In this document: positions 1 to 8,787 of the stretch, in pieces
How positions within the stretch are numbered: the first letter of the stretch is position 1
Layout: every line of letters begins with the position of its first letter
Assembly (NCBI RefSeq): GCF_002355335.1
Contig: NZ_AP014946.1
Coordinates: 1,627,501-1,691,500 of the forward strand
From: Variibacter gotjawalensis
GTDB lineage: Bacteria > Pseudomonadota > Alphaproteobacteria > Rhizobiales > Xanthobacteraceae
Direction of reading: 5' to 3'
DNA length: 64,000 nucleotides
Program-made: the position numbers and the translations under genes
Notes under the pieces: model-generated
Database searches by the model: none
Told to the model about the DNA's origin: nothing
The model's input: the letters and a program-made list of their open reading frames with translations, nothing else

Positions 1-213
1 CTTGTGTGGATGGTCACCGGCCGCATGGATTTCCGCATCGGCGAGCAGAAAATGTCGATGGGGCCGGGTGACGTCGCGGTGATTCCGGGCGGCGTCGAAC
101 ACGAAGGTTTTTTCCCCGAAGACACGCTCGTGATGGACATTTTCGCACCGCCGCGCCAAGACTTCCTCGATGGCGGCCCGCCGCCCTACATGGTGCCGCC
201 GAAGAAGGACTAA
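1..213 (+). CDS. Cupin-domain protein, 5' truncated
   Basis: Only the last 70 or so codons are present; the frame is open to the left edge of the window. The visible part is a cupin beta-barrel half. The segment GPGDVAVIPGGVEHEG matches the second conserved cupin motif (G-D-x-x-x-x-P-x-G-x-x-H), with a His that usually ligands the metal. Family members are small metal-binding proteins that act as dioxygenases, isomerases or ligand sensors. The substrate cannot be told from this fragment. The stop lies 11 nt before the next gene's start, so the two may be co-transcribed. Confidence 0.8.
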   Translation, partial: LVWMVTGRMDFRIGEQKMSMGPGDVAVIPGGVEHEGFFPEDTLVMDIFAPPRQDFLDGGPPPYMVPPKKD

Positions 214-224
214 GACGCGACGCG

Positions 225-659
225 ATGAGCGGAATTTCAAGTTCGTGGCAGTTCTGGGCGTTCGGCGCCGCGATTTTCGCGGCGCTGACCGCGATCTTCG
301 CCAAAGTCGGCGTCGAAGGCGTGAATTCCGATTTCGCAACCTTCATCCGCGTCATCGTCATTCTGCCGGTGCTCGCGCTTTTTCTCGCCGTCAGCGGACA
401 GATGCAGAATCCGGGTGCTGTTCCGTCGCGAACGTATCTGTTTCTCGTTTTGTCCGGGCTCGGCACCGGATTGTCGTGGCTTTGCTATTTCCGCGCGCTG
501 CAGATCGGCAAAGCCTCACAGGTTGCGCCGGTCGACAAACTAAGTGTTGTTTTCGTTGCGATATTCGCCGTTCTGTTTCTCGGCGAGAAGCTGAGTCTGA
601 TCAGTTGGGTCGGCGTCGGCTTCGTCGCGCTCGGGGCGGTGTTACTCGCTGTCGGCTGA
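225..659 (+). CDS. EamA-family (DMT) transporter, single-domain
   Basis: A 144-residue hydrophobic protein with four to five predicted membrane helices. It contains one EamA repeat: an early helix GAAIFAALTAIFAKVG and a C-terminal pair ending LGEKLSLISWVGVGFVALG, which is typical of the drug/metabolite transporter superfamily. Full-length EamA exporters carry two such repeats in about 300 residues. This protein is half-size and would need to dimerise, as small members of the superfamily do. No strong ribosome site precedes the ATG. The substrate is unknown. It sits 11 nt after the cupin gene. Confidence 0.75.
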   Translation: MSGISSSWQFWAFGAAIFAALTAIFAKVGVEGVNSDFATFIRVIVILPVLALFLAVSGQMQNPGAVPSRTYLFLVLSGLGTGLSWLCYFRALQIGKASQVAPVDKLSVVFVAIFAVLFLGEKLSLISWVGVGFVALGAVLLAVG

Positions 660-774
660 TGCCGGAATGCAACCATCGAGAGAAAACGGGGTCGCGTCGC
701 AAAGTTTACCGGTTGCCATTTTGTCGCATGCGGGCGAAGACGCGACCTTCCGAAAATGTGAAGTGGGGTGCGTC

Positions 775-1233
775 ATGAAGATCTGGATGCTGCTGCCCGT
801 CGCAGCGCTGCTCGCCGGCTGCAATTCGGCCACCATGCAATCGCCCTCTCCGGCGGTCGCCACGGCCGCGCCGCAGGCGCCGATTTACGAACCCCGCGTC
901 GACATGCGCCGCGGCCGTGTGAAGCCCGCAAAGTACGAAGCCGATCTCGCGGCCTGCCGCGAACAAGCTGCGCCGGCCGAACAGGCTGCGCGCGAAGCCA
1001 AGCAGCGCAAGGAAGCCAGCACGGCGGTCGCCGTGGGCGGCGCTTTCGCAAGCTTCCTGCCGATCCGCGGCCGTGACGGCGGACACTTGATCCGCGCTGC
1101 CGGTGAAGAAGCGGCCGTCGCCGGCGCCGAGAATGCAGCGGCGAATGCCGAAGTGCAGGATCAGGCGACGATGGACTACATCGCGATGATGGACGAGTGC
1201 CTCACGCGCAAGCGCTATCGCGTCATGCGCTGA
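775..1233 (+). CDS. Lipoprotein of unknown function with glycine-zipper-like segment
   Basis: A 152-residue predicted lipoprotein. The N terminus MKIWMLLPVAALLAGCNS is a signal peptide ending in a lipobox (L-L-A-G-C), so Cys16 should be lipidated. The mature part has a charged region rich in Arg, Glu and Ala (about residues 50-85). An alanine/glycine stretch (about 83-125, STAVAVGGAFASF and on) resembles the glycine-zipper segments of small outer-membrane lipoproteins. A Cys occurs in the C-terminal MDECLTRKRY. I chose ATG 775 over upstream in-frame starts because the signal peptide begins there. A strong terminator follows. No function can be assigned. Confidence 0.75.
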   Translation: MKIWMLLPVAALLAGCNSATMQSPSPAVATAAPQAPIYEPRVDMRRGRVKPAKYEADLAACREQAAPAEQAAREAKQRKEASTAVAVGGAFASFLPIRGRDGGHLIRAAGEEAAVAGAENAAANAEVQDQATMDYIAMMDECLTRKRYRVMR

Positions 1234-1258
1234 TCTCAGCGACAAATTTCGTCTACGG

Positions 1259-1290
1259 AAACGCGGCTCTCGTAGCCGCGTTTTTCTTTT
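1259..1290 (+). terminator. Rho-independent terminator after the lipoprotein gene
   Basis: A perfect 10-bp stem (AAACGCGGCT at 1259-1268, AGCCGCGTTT at 1274-1283) with a 5-nt loop runs into a T-rich tract, TTTTTCTTTT. It lies 25 nt after the lipoprotein stop. Confidence 0.9.
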
Positions 1291-1383
1291 GCGCGCGCAT
1301 GGCTGCGCAACGCGTGCGACGCATTGCGTTGCAGCAACGAAGCCGGTAGGTCGGTCCGCAGTATCGATCTATCGGAGAGTTTC

Positions 1384-1938
1384 ATGTCGTCGTCCGCCGT
1401 CACATCGTTCAGCCCGCTGCGCCTGTCGGAGCGCACGCTCGCGTGGCAAGTCGCCGCCGTTGTCGTCGGCACGCTGATCCTCGCGCTGTCGAGTCATGTG
1501 AAGGTGCCGATGTATCCGGTGCCGATGACGATGCAGACCTTCGCCGTCACGCTGATCGGCGCGCTCTATGGCTGGCGCCTCGCCACCGTCACTGTGCTGG
1601 TGTGGCTGGGTGAAGCTGCGCTCGGCCTGCCGGTGCTTGCGGGTAGCGGCGGCGTGCTCTCCTTCGTCGGCCCGACGGCCGGCTATCTCTTCGCGTTCCC
1701 GCTTGCCGCAGCGCTCACCGGCTATCTCGCCGAGCGCGGCTGGAACGGTCAGCGCGTGACGCTCGCTTTCGCCGCGATGCTGCTCGGCAATGCGCTCTGC
1801 CTGGTGCTCGGCGCCGCTTGGCTCTCGACGCTCGTCGGTTTCGAGAAGGCGATCGTTGCCGGCGTGACGCCGTTCATCGTCGGCGGCATCGTGAAGTCGG
1901 CGCTGGCCGCCGCGACGTTGAAGGCGCTGCCGCGCTAA
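1384..1938 (+). CDS. bioY: Biotin transporter BioY
   Basis: A 184-residue integral membrane protein that is the substrate-binding S component for biotin uptake. It works alone or with an ECF energy-coupling module. The family signature lies in residues 39-60: VPMYPVPMTMQTFAV followed by TLIGALYGWR. A second conserved block is GEAALGLPVLAG, with GPTAGYLFAFP after it. About six membrane helices are visible, and the length matches the family. ATG 1384 is preceded by a CGGAGAG ribosome site about 5 nt upstream. No bioM, bioN or biotin biosynthesis gene is adjacent, and no BioR-like palindrome was seen upstream. Confidence 0.95.
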   Translation: MSSSAVTSFSPLRLSERTLAWQVAAVVVGTLILALSSHVKVPMYPVPMTMQTFAVTLIGALYGWRLATVTVLVWLGEAALGLPVLAGSGGVLSFVGPTAGYLFAFPLAAALTGYLAERGWNGQRVTLAFAAMLLGNALCLVLGAAWLSTLVGFEKAIVAGVTPFIVGGIVKSALAAATLKALPR

Positions 1939-1950
1939 CTAAACAACGCT

Positions 1951-2062
1951 CGTCATTGCGAGAAGCAGTCTGCGCGCAGCGCAACTGCGACGTGGCAATC
2001 CAGTTTAAAAAGAAGAACTGGATTGCTTCGCGGTTTGCTGCGCAAACACGCTCGCAATGACG
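1951..2062. repeat. Palindromic intergenic repeat, family A
   Basis: The ends are a 12-bp inverted repeat: CGTCATTGCGAG at 1951 and CTCGCAATGACG at 2051. A second nested pair follows (AATCCAGTT with AACTGGATT near 1998-2022). The RNA of either strand would fold into one long imperfect hairpin. It lies between the 3' ends of two convergent genes, where it may also act as a bidirectional terminator. Elements of this look are dispersed in Rhizobiales genomes. Confidence 0.8.
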
Positions 2063-2067
2063 AAAGA

Positions 2068-2925
2068 TCAGTTTTTCGCCAGCTCTTGCTTGATCGCCAG
2101 GAAGTCTCGCCACGCGAGGCGCTTGGCGATCGGCGATCGCAGCAGATAGGCCGGATGCAGCGTCGCGATCGCGCGAATGTCGCGCTTGCCGGTGTTGTAA
2201 GTCATCCACTTGCCGCGCGTGCGCATGATGCCTTCGCGCGCGCCGAGCAGCGTCTGCGATGACGGCCCGCCGAGACAGACCAGCACATCCGGATCAGCAA
2301 GTTCGATCTGCCGCCGGATGAATGGCAGACAGACTTGGCTCTCCTGCGGCGTCGGCGTGCGGTTGCCGGGCGGACGCCACGGAATGATGTTCGCGATATA
2401 TGCGCCCTGACGATCGAGCCCGATCGCCGCCAGCATGCGGTCGAGCAATTTGCCGGAACGCCCGACGAACGGCAGCCCTTCGATATCCTCGTCGCGGCCA
2501 GGCGCTTCGCCGACGAACATCAGCTTCGCGGCCGGATTTCCGTCCGCGAAAACGGTCTGCTTCGCCATGCCGCGCAGCGCGCAGCCTTCGAACTCGCTCA
2601 GAATCGTACGAAGTTCGTCGAGCGTCGCGGCATTGCCGGCCGCTTGCCGTGCCGCCATCACGGCGGCTTCCGGCGCCAGCGTTTCCGGCACCGCTGCCGT
2701 CGGTGCTGCAACAGCCGGTGTGCCCTTGGGCTGCAGCGTCGGATACCGGTTCGGCGCGTCTTCGCGCGCAGCCGCGGGAGGCGGTGGCGCAAGTTCCGGT
2801 GGCGCTTCCACAACCGCGGGTTCCGCCATGCGGTCGATCGGCTCGTCACCGATAAGCGTGTGTACGCCGGCCTCCACATAGAAGCTCAGAAGCGCACGGC
2901 GGACGTCGGTTTCGATGGAACTCAC
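2068..2925 (-). CDS. Uracil-DNA glycosylase, family 4-like (Fe-S)
   Basis: A 285-residue enzyme that removes uracil from DNA as the first step of base-excision repair. The catalytic motif [12 protein letters not shown], the [11 protein letters not shown] block and the C-terminal leucine-loop motif HPAYLLRSP are all present. The N-terminal 100 residues are a Pro/Ala-rich linker common in alphaproteobacterial members. Family 4 usually has four cluster-ligating cysteines. I see C in FEGCALRG, C in SQVCLPF and C in VLVCLGG, but not a clear second partner in the first pair. The start is GTG with no obvious ribosome site, so the N terminus is less certain than the rest. Confidence 0.9.
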   Translation of the reverse strand: MSSIETDVRRALLSFYVEAGVHTLIGDEPIDRMAEPAVVEAPPELAPPPPAAAREDAPNRYPTLQPKGTPAVAAPTAAVPETLAPEAAVMAARQAAGNAATLDELRTILSEFEGCALRGMAKQTVFADGNPAAKLMFVGEAPGRDEDIEGLPFVGRSGKLLDRMLAAIGLDRQGAYIANIIPWRPPGNRTPTPQESQVCLPFIRRQIELADPDVLVCLGGPSSQTLLGAREGIMRTRGKWMTYNTGKRDIRAIATLHPAYLLRSPIAKRLAWRDFLAIKQELAKN

Positions 2926-3026
2926 AGCCGCGACACTAACATATCTATCGGGGCAATTGCTCCCCCGGCCTAAACATGGAAATAGTCTGAACTAGCAAAA
3001 GAGTTGAAGTAGATCAGGAGGCTCGC

Positions 3027-4679
3027 ATGGCAGACCTACCGCCGCGCGAAGGTATGGAGTTCGATGTCGTGATCGTTGGGGCGGGGCCTGCGGGCCTATC
3101 CGCCGCGATCCGTTTGAAGCAACTCAATGCCGAGCTCTCGGTGGTGGTCGTCGAGAAGGGCTCCGAAGTCGGCGCGCACATTCTCTCCGGCGCCGTGATC
3201 GACCCAATCGGGCTCGACCGCTTGCTGCCTGAGTGGCGCAGCGAAGCAGATTCCCCGCTCAAGACTACCGTAAAGGACGACCGCTTCTACTGGCTCGGTC
3301 ATTCCGGCGGCCTGCGTCTGCCGAATTTCATGATGCCGCCGCTGATGAACAATCACGGCAACTTCATCGCGTCGCTCGGCGAAGTGACGAAGTGGCTCGC
3401 CGGCAAAGCCGAAGCGCTCGGCGTCGAAATTTACCCGGGCTTTGCGGCCGCCGAAGTTCTCTATGGCGAGAAGGGCGAAGTCTTGGGCGTCGCGACCGGC
3501 GACATGGGCATCGGCAAGAACGGCGAGCCGAATTCCGCCTACACGCGCGGCATGGAGCTGAAGGGCAAATACACGCTGTTCGCCGAAGGCGCGCGCGGCA
3601 ATCTTACCAAGCTTCTGCTCGCCAAATTTAACCTCGCGGAAGGCCGCGATGTGCCGAAGTTCGGCATCGGCCTTAAAGAGCTGTGGCAGGTCGCGCCCGA
3701 GAAGCACAAGCCGGGCCTCGTGCAGCACACCTTCGGCTGGCCGCTCGACAACAAGACCGGCGGCGGATCGTTCCTCTATCACTGGGGCGACAACCTGGTG
3801 TCGGTCGGTTTCGTCGTCCACCTGAACTACCAAAACCCGTGGCTCTCGCCGTTCGACGAATTCCAGCGCATGAAGACGCATCCGCTGATCGCCGACACGT
3901 TCGAAGGCGGCAATCGTCTGGTTTACGGCGCGCGCGCGATCACCGAGGGCGGCTATCAGTCGGTGCCGAAGCTGACATTCCCGGGCGGCGCGCTGATCGG
4001 CTGCGCGGCCGGCTTCGTCAACGTGCCGCGGATCAAGGGCACGCACAACGCGATGCTCTCCGGCATCGAGGCGGCCGAGCATGTCGCGGCGGCCCTCGCC
4101 GCCGGGCGCGCCAACGACGAGATCGTCGACTACGAAAATTCCTGGCGCGAGACGCCGATCGGCAGGGATCTCTGGAAGGTCCGCAACGCAAAGCCGCTGT
4201 GGTCGCGCTTCGGCACCATGATCGGCATCGCGCTTGGCGGCCTCGATATGTGGACCAACACGCTCGGCTTCTCGCTGTTCGGCACCATGGGCCACGGCAA
4301 GACGGATGCGGCGAGCCTCAAGCCGGCGGCCGAGCAGCCGAAGATCGAATACCCGCGCCCGGACGGAAAGCTCACGTTCGACAAACTTTCGTCGGTGTTC
4401 CTCTCGAACACGAACCACGAGGAGGACCAGCCGCCTCACCTTGTCGTGAAGGACATGGCGCTGCAGAAGCAATCCGAGCTCGGCGTGTTCGGCGGACCGT
4501 CAGCGCGCTATTGCCCGGCGGGAGTCTACGAGTGGGTGCAGGAGGGCGGTGACGAGAAGTTCGTCATCAACGCGCAAAACTGCGTCCACTGCAAAACCTG
4601 CGACGTCAAAGACCCGAACCAGAACATCACTTGGGTACCCCCCGAGGGATCGGGCGGGCCTAACTACCCGAATATGTGA
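3027..4679 (+). CDS. Electron transfer flavoprotein-ubiquinone oxidoreductase
   Basis: A 550-residue membrane-associated flavoprotein. It passes electrons from reduced ETF, fed by acyl-CoA and other dehydrogenases, to ubiquinone. Residues 13-30 hold the FAD dinucleotide motif (VVIVGAGPAGLSAA). The middle carries the family blocks GIGLKELWQV and GCAAGFVNVPRIKGTHNAM. The C terminus is the 4Fe-4S domain, with ligand cysteines in YCPAGVYEW and in NCVHCKTCDVKDP. Full family length. The start has an AGGAG site 6 nt upstream. An acyl-CoA dehydrogenase that could feed this chain is encoded at 33290, but no etfAB is in the window. Confidence 0.97.
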   Translation: MADLPPREGMEFDVVIVGAGPAGLSAAIRLKQLNAELSVVVVEKGSEVGAHILSGAVIDPIGLDRLLPEWRSEADSPLKTTVKDDRFYWLGHSGGLRLPNFMMPPLMNNHGNFIASLGEVTKWLAGKAEALGVEIYPGFAAAEVLYGEKGEVLGVATGDMGIGKNGEPNSAYTRGMELKGKYTLFAEGARGNLTKLLLAKFNLAEGRDVPKFGIGLKELWQVAPEKHKPGLVQHTFGWPLDNKTGGGSFLYHWGDNLVSVGFVVHLNYQNPWLSPFDEFQRMKTHPLIADTFEGGNRLVYGARAITEGGYQSVPKLTFPGGALIGCAAGFVNVPRIKGTHNAMLSGIEAAEHVAAALAAGRANDEIVDYENSWRETPIGRDLWKVRNAKPLWSRFGTMIGIALGGLDMWTNTLGFSLFGTMGHGKTDAASLKPAAEQPKIEYPRPDGKLTFDKLSSVFLSNTNHEEDQPPHLVVKDMALQKQSELGVFGGPSARYCPAGVYEWVQEGGDEKFVINAQNCVHCKTCDVKDPNQNITWVPPEGSGGPNYPNM

Positions 4680-4908
4680 GGCTTCGTGGTAGAACGTGGC
4701 CGTTGCGCGGATTTGATTCGCGCTGCGTGCACTGAATCGTGCCTGGCCACCTACCGGATTGCGCCTTAAAAGAGCCATGCTGGAGCCCGACCGATGCGGG
4801 GCTTTCGCACTTTGTGTCATGGTGGCTGGCCCCGATTTGGCCGATCCGACCGGCCGACGGTTATTTTGAACGATCGCGTCCATGCGGCGCGATGCTGAGG
4901 AGAACAGC

Positions 4909-6693
4909 GTGACCCGTTCGACGATGTTTCGTAGTGCGGCCGGACTTCTTCTGGCCGCGTCAGCACTGTTCCCGACCGCAATCGCGGCCCAAGGCTCGAC
5001 CGCCTCGACCCCACCAGCCCCGGCTCCGTATCTCTCCCCGCAAGAACTCGCGCGCATCTCGCCGGCCGGGACTTATCTCGCCGCGCGCGCTGCCGGTCTG
5101 CAGAAGGATGCCGCCGCGGCTTCGGCCTATTATCGCGCCGCCTTGCGCGCCGACCCGCGCAACTTCGAACTGCTCTCGAATGCGTTCCTGTCGGTGCTCA
5201 TCGACGGCGACGTCGACGAAGCCGTGCGCATCGCCGAGCGCATCGTCCAGATCAACAAGACGCATCGCATCGCGCGCCTCGCACTCGGCGTGCAAGCGAT
5301 CAAGCGCAAGCAATTTCAGAACGCGCGCCAACAGCTTGCGCAGTCTGTCCGCGATCCGATCACCGATCTCACCAGCGGCTTGCTGACCGCGTGGTCGCAG
5401 GTCGGCTCCGGCGATCCGAAAGCCGCCGTCGCGACGATCGACAAGATGCAGGGCCCGGATTGGTACTCGATCTTCAAGGATCTGCATTCCGGCCTCATCC
5501 TCGACATGGCGGGCCGCAGCAAGGAAGCCGGCCCGTATCTGCAGAAGGCGCATCAGGTCGATCCGAACGCGCTGCGCACCGTCGAAGCATTGGGCCGCTG
5601 GACATCGCGCAACGGCACGCAGGAAGAGGCACTCAAGGTCTTTGAGGCGTTCGACAAGCTGCTGCCGCGTCATCCGCTGATCGTCGACTCGATGGATGAG
5701 ATCAAGGCCGGGCAAAAGCTCTCGCCGATGATCGACAGCGTGCAGGCCGGCGCCGCCGAAGCGTTGCACGGCCTCGGCGCCTCGCTCGGCCGTCAGGGCG
5801 GCGAAGACCTTGGCCTCGTCTATTTGCAGCTCGCGGTCTATCTGCAGCCGAAGCACGCACTCGCGCTGCTCTCGCTCGCCGACATTTACGAAAATCTCAA
5901 GAAGCCGGAAGTCGCGATCAAGTTCTACGAGCGCATTCCGCAAGACTCGCCGCTGCGCCGTAACGCGGACATTCAGCTCGCCGTCAACTACGACGCGATC
6001 GAGCGCACCGACGATGCGAAGGCCGCGCTGAACAAGCTCATCGCCGCCAATCCGCAGGACCTCGAAGCCATCGTCGCGCTCGGCAACATTCTGCGCGTGC
6101 GCAAATCCTTCGCCGAATGTGCGCAGGTCTATGGCCAGGCCATCGCCGCGATCAAGACGCCGGAAAAGTCGAACTGGCCGGTCTTCTACTATCGCGGCAT
6201 GTGCCACGAGCGCGCGAAGGATTGGGACAAGGCCGAGGCCGACTTCAAGAAGGCGCTCGAACTGTTCCCTGAGCAGCCGTACGTTCTCAACTATCTCGGC
6301 TATTCGTGGGTCGACCACGGCAAGAATCTCGACGAAGGCATGAAGATGATCCGCCGCGCCGTCGAGCAGCGGCCGGATGACGGATACATCGTCGACTCGC
6401 TTGGCTGGGCGCACTATCGCCTCGGCGAATTCGAAGAGGCGACGAAGCATCTCGAACGTGCCGTCGAGCTCAAGCCGGAAGACCCGACCATCAACGACCA
6501 TCTCGGCGATGCGTATTGGAAGGTCGGCCGTATTCTCGAGGCGCGCTTCCAGTGGTCGCACGCGCGCGATCTCAAGCCTGAGCCGGATGAGCTGAAGAAG
6601 ATCGAGGAGAAGCTCAAGTCCGGCCTGGTCGAAGGCGAGACACCGTCCTCCGCGAAGGCCGAAGAGCCGAAGAAGAACGGCGACGGCGGCTGA
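4909..6693 (+). CDS. Secreted tetratricopeptide-repeat protein
   Basis: A 594-residue protein with an N-terminal signal peptide (cleavage likely after SALFPTAIAA), then about 35 Pro/Ala-rich residues, then TPR units to near the C terminus. The clearest repeats are around residues 310-530, such as ALALLSLADIYENLKKPEVA and LNYLGYSWVDHGKNLDEGM. It is probably a periplasmic or outer-membrane-attached scaffold. Alphaproteobacterial homologues are annotated only as TPR proteins. I chose GTG 4909 because a TGAGGAGA ribosome site lies 6-8 nt upstream and the signal peptide starts there. The upstream ATG (4882) would add an uncharged leader without a ribosome site. Confidence 0.85.
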   Translation: MTRSTMFRSAAGLLLAASALFPTAIAAQGSTASTPPAPAPYLSPQELARISPAGTYLAARAAGLQKDAAAASAYYRAALRADPRNFELLSNAFLSVLIDGDVDEAVRIAERIVQINKTHRIARLALGVQAIKRKQFQNARQQLAQSVRDPITDLTSGLLTAWSQVGSGDPKAAVATIDKMQGPDWYSIFKDLHSGLILDMAGRSKEAGPYLQKAHQVDPNALRTVEALGRWTSRNGTQEEALKVFEAFDKLLPRHPLIVDSMDEIKAGQKLSPMIDSVQAGAAEALHGLGASLGRQGGEDLGLVYLQLAVYLQPKHALALLSLADIYENLKKPEVAIKFYERIPQDSPLRRNADIQLAVNYDAIERTDDAKAALNKLIAANPQDLEAIVALGNILRVRKSFAECAQVYGQAIAAIKTPEKSNWPVFYYRGMCHERAKDWDKAEADFKKALELFPEQPYVLNYLGYSWVDHGKNLDEGMKMIRRAVEQRPDDGYIVDSLGWAHYRLGEFEEATKHLERAVELKPEDPTINDHLGDAYWKVGRILEARFQWSHARDLKPEPDELKKIEEKLKSGLVEGETPSSAKAEEPKKNGDGG

Positions 6694-6702
6694 GAAATCC
6701 GG

Positions 6703-6836
6703 AACTCCGCTCATACCCGCGAAAGCGGGTATCCAGCCGCGCCCGGCAGGGCGCCATATCTACGGTCAAAAGGTTTTTCGTTGCGCGCTGTAGCGCGCGA
6801 CACTGGACCCCCGCTTTCGCGGGGGTGAGCGGAGTT
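6703..6836. repeat. Palindromic intergenic repeat, family B
   Basis: Outer inverted repeat AACTCCGCTCA at 6703 and TGAGCGGAGTT ending at 6836. Inside are two GC-rich hairpins: ACCCGCGAAAGCGGGT near 6714 and CCCCCGCTTTCGCGGGGG near 6809. It fills most of the 208-nt gap between the TPR gene and ispE and could terminate transcription of the former. Confidence 0.8.
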
Positions 6837-6901
6837 TGAGGCTTCTTTTAGAGAGCTAAACCCGGCATAAGCGTTCAGCCTAATCCTCGAACAAAGCGTA
6901 G

Positions 6902-7765
6902 ATGAATTCCCCCCTCACCGAATGGGCGCCCGCCAAGGTCAACCTCACGCTGCGCGTGTTGGGCCGCCGGCACGACGGCTATCACGAGCTCGACAGCGTC
7001 GTGGCCTTCGCCGGCAGCGGCGATAAGCTGGCGCTGGAGCCGGGTGACGCGTTGACGCTCAGCGTGACGGGGCCGACCGCAGTCGCCGCCGGAGAGGGCG
7101 GCGAAAACCTGGTTCTCAAGGCTGCGCGCAAATTGGCCGAACGCGTCGAGAATCTGCGCACCGGACATTTCACACTCGACAAGCGCTTGCCGGTGGCGGC
7201 GGGACTCGGCGGCGGCTCATCCGACGCGGCGGCAGCATTGCGGCTGCTTGCGCGGCTGAACGAGATCGCGCTCGACGATGGACGCTTGTACAGCGCGGCG
7301 GTCGCGACCGGCGCCGACGTCCCGGTCTGCATGGAGCCGCGCGCGCGCGTCATGCGCGGCATCGGCGATCGTCTCTCGCGCCCGCTCGATCTCGCGCCGA
7401 TGCCGGCGCTGCTCGTCAATCCGGGCGTCGCGGTGGCAACCGGCGCGGTGTTCAAGAAACTGCACGCCAGCACGACGATCGGCACGCCGGCGCTGATCGC
7501 CGAAGACCTGACGCCGAGTGGGCTTCAAGTCTTCATCGATCGCGAGCCGAACGATCTTGAAGCGCCTGCTGTCGCTATCCAACCGATCATCGCTGAGACG
7601 ATTGCGGCGATCAGCGGCCTTGCCGGATGTCAGATCGCGCGTATGTCGGGCTCGGGCGCGACATGCTTCGGCATTTTCGCCAGCGGCTCGCTCGCCGCCA
7701 GCGCCGCGCAGGTGCTGCGCACCGCGCGCCCCGATTGGTGGATCACCGCAACGACGCTGCGCTGA
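6902..7765 (+). CDS. ispE: 4-diphosphocytidyl-2-C-methyl-D-erythritol kinase IspE
   Basis: A 287-residue GHMP-family kinase. It phosphorylates CDP-methylerythritol in the non-mevalonate (MEP) pathway to isopentenyl diphosphate. Seen: the N-terminal substrate motif APAKVNLTLRVLGRR with the conserved Lys, the ATP-binding glycine-rich loop LGGGSSDAAAALRLL near residue 102, and the C-terminal GHMP motif MSGSGATCFGIF near residue 242. Full family length. A polyprenyl diphosphate synthase, which uses the end product, is encoded 1 kb away on the other strand. Both flanks are palindromic repeats, so it is likely monocistronic. Confidence 0.97.
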   Translation: MNSPLTEWAPAKVNLTLRVLGRRHDGYHELDSVVAFAGSGDKLALEPGDALTLSVTGPTAVAAGEGGENLVLKAARKLAERVENLRTGHFTLDKRLPVAAGLGGGSSDAAAALRLLARLNEIALDDGRLYSAAVATGADVPVCMEPRARVMRGIGDRLSRPLDLAPMPALLVNPGVAVATGAVFKKLHASTTIGTPALIAEDLTPSGLQVFIDREPNDLEAPAVAIQPIIAETIAAISGLAGCQIARMSGSGATCFGIFASGSLAASAAQVLRTARPDWWITATTLR

Positions 7766-7788
7766 CCGAAGGACGGCAGAACATACGT

Positions 7789-7880
7789 CGTCATTGCCGG
7801 GCTTGACCCGGCAATCCATCACACTTTGAAAAAGTCTTTGCGAAGAAGGATGGATGCCCGGGTCAAGCCCGGGCATGACG
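7789..7880. repeat. Palindromic intergenic repeat, family C
   Basis: Outer inverted repeat CGTCATTGCCGGGCTTGACC at 7789 and its near complement ending GGGCATGACG at 7880. CCGGGCTTGACCCGG and CCCGGGTCAAGCCCGGG form the two arm hairpins. It sits between the convergent ispE and panB stops. A degenerate partial copy of the same family is at 12092-12122. Confidence 0.85.
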
Positions 7881-7903
7881 AGTTGAGAGTTTTGCGCTCT
7901 ACC

Positions 7904-8728
7904 TCAGCTCTTCTTCCGCATCGCGTAAGTGTGCTCGGTGGCCGGGAACGATCTCGCGCGAACTTCCTTCGCGTAGGCTTCGACGGCGGCGTCGATCGAC
8001 GGCCCGATCTCGGCGAATTTCTTGACGAATTTCGGCACGCGATCAGACAGCCCGAGCATGTCTTCGAGCACGAGGATCTGCCCGTCGCAGGCCGAGCTTG
8101 CGCCGATACCGATGGTCGGGATCGCAACATTCTGCGTGATGCGCACTGCGAGCGGCTCGGCGACCGCTTCGAGCACGACCGCGAACGCGCCGGCTTCGGC
8201 CGTCGCTTTCGCATCGTTCTCGATGATGTCCCACTCGGTCTCGCTGCGGCCTTGCGCCTTGAAGCTGCCGAGCGTGTTGATCGCCTGCGGCGTCAAGCCG
8301 ACATGCGCGATCACCGGAATGCCGCGCTCGGAGAGAAATGCGATTGTCTCCGCCATACGGCGCCCACCTTCGAGCTTGATCGCGCCGCACTCCGTTTCCT
8401 TCATGATGCGCACAGCGTTGTCGAACGCGACTTCCTTCGATCCCTCGTAAGAGCCGAACGGCATATCGACGACGACCAGCGCGCGCTGCGAGCCGCGCAT
8501 CACGGCGCGGCCCTGCAGGATCATCATATCGAGCGTGACCGGTACGGTGGACTGCATGCCGTGCATCACCATGCCGAGCGAGTCGCCGACGAGGAGGAAG
8601 TCGCAGTGGCGATCAGCAAGCCGCGCCGTGTGAGTGTGATACGCCGTGAGCGATACGATGGGCTCGCCGCCCTTGCGCGCGCGGATGTCGGGCGCAGTGA
8701 TGCGCTTGATGTCTTGCTGTGCGGACAT
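7904..8728 (-). CDS. panB: 3-methyl-2-oxobutanoate hydroxymethyltransferase PanB
   Basis: A 274-residue enzyme that transfers a hydroxymethyl group from 5,10-methylene-THF to alpha-ketoisovalerate to give ketopantoate, the first step of pantothenate and CoA synthesis. Seen: the N-terminal [13 protein letters not shown], the metal and substrate motif [24 protein letters not shown], and [16 protein letters not shown]-barrel fold, full length. panC is not in the window. The start is ATG 8728. Confidence 0.97.
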   Translation of the reverse strand: MSAQQDIKRITAPDIRARKGGEPIVSLTAYHTHTARLADRHCDFLLVGDSLGMVMHGMQSTVPVTLDMMILQGRAVMRGSQRALVVVDMPFGSYEGSKEVAFDNAVRIMKETECGAIKLEGGRRMAETIAFLSERGIPVIAHVGLTPQAINTLGSFKAQGRSETEWDIIENDAKATAEAGAFAVVLEAVAEPLAVRITQNVAIPTIGIGASSACDGQILVLEDMLGLSDRVPKFVKKFAEIGPSIDAAVEAYAKEVRARSFPATEHTYAMRKKS

Positions 8729-8787
8729 GATAACCCCCGGCTAGGAGAAACCGGCGTCAGGGCCGGCCGTATTCTTATTGTGTAGAG

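Noticed and set aside
1291-1383. BioR operator upstream of bioY
   Set aside because: No TTATNNATAA-like palindrome was found; the nearest, around TATCGATCTA, is not symmetrical in the expected way.
4680-4908. A tRNA or small RNA gene between ETF-QO and the TPR gene
   Set aside because: No cloverleaf or strong terminator could be found; only ordinary intergenic sequence is visible.
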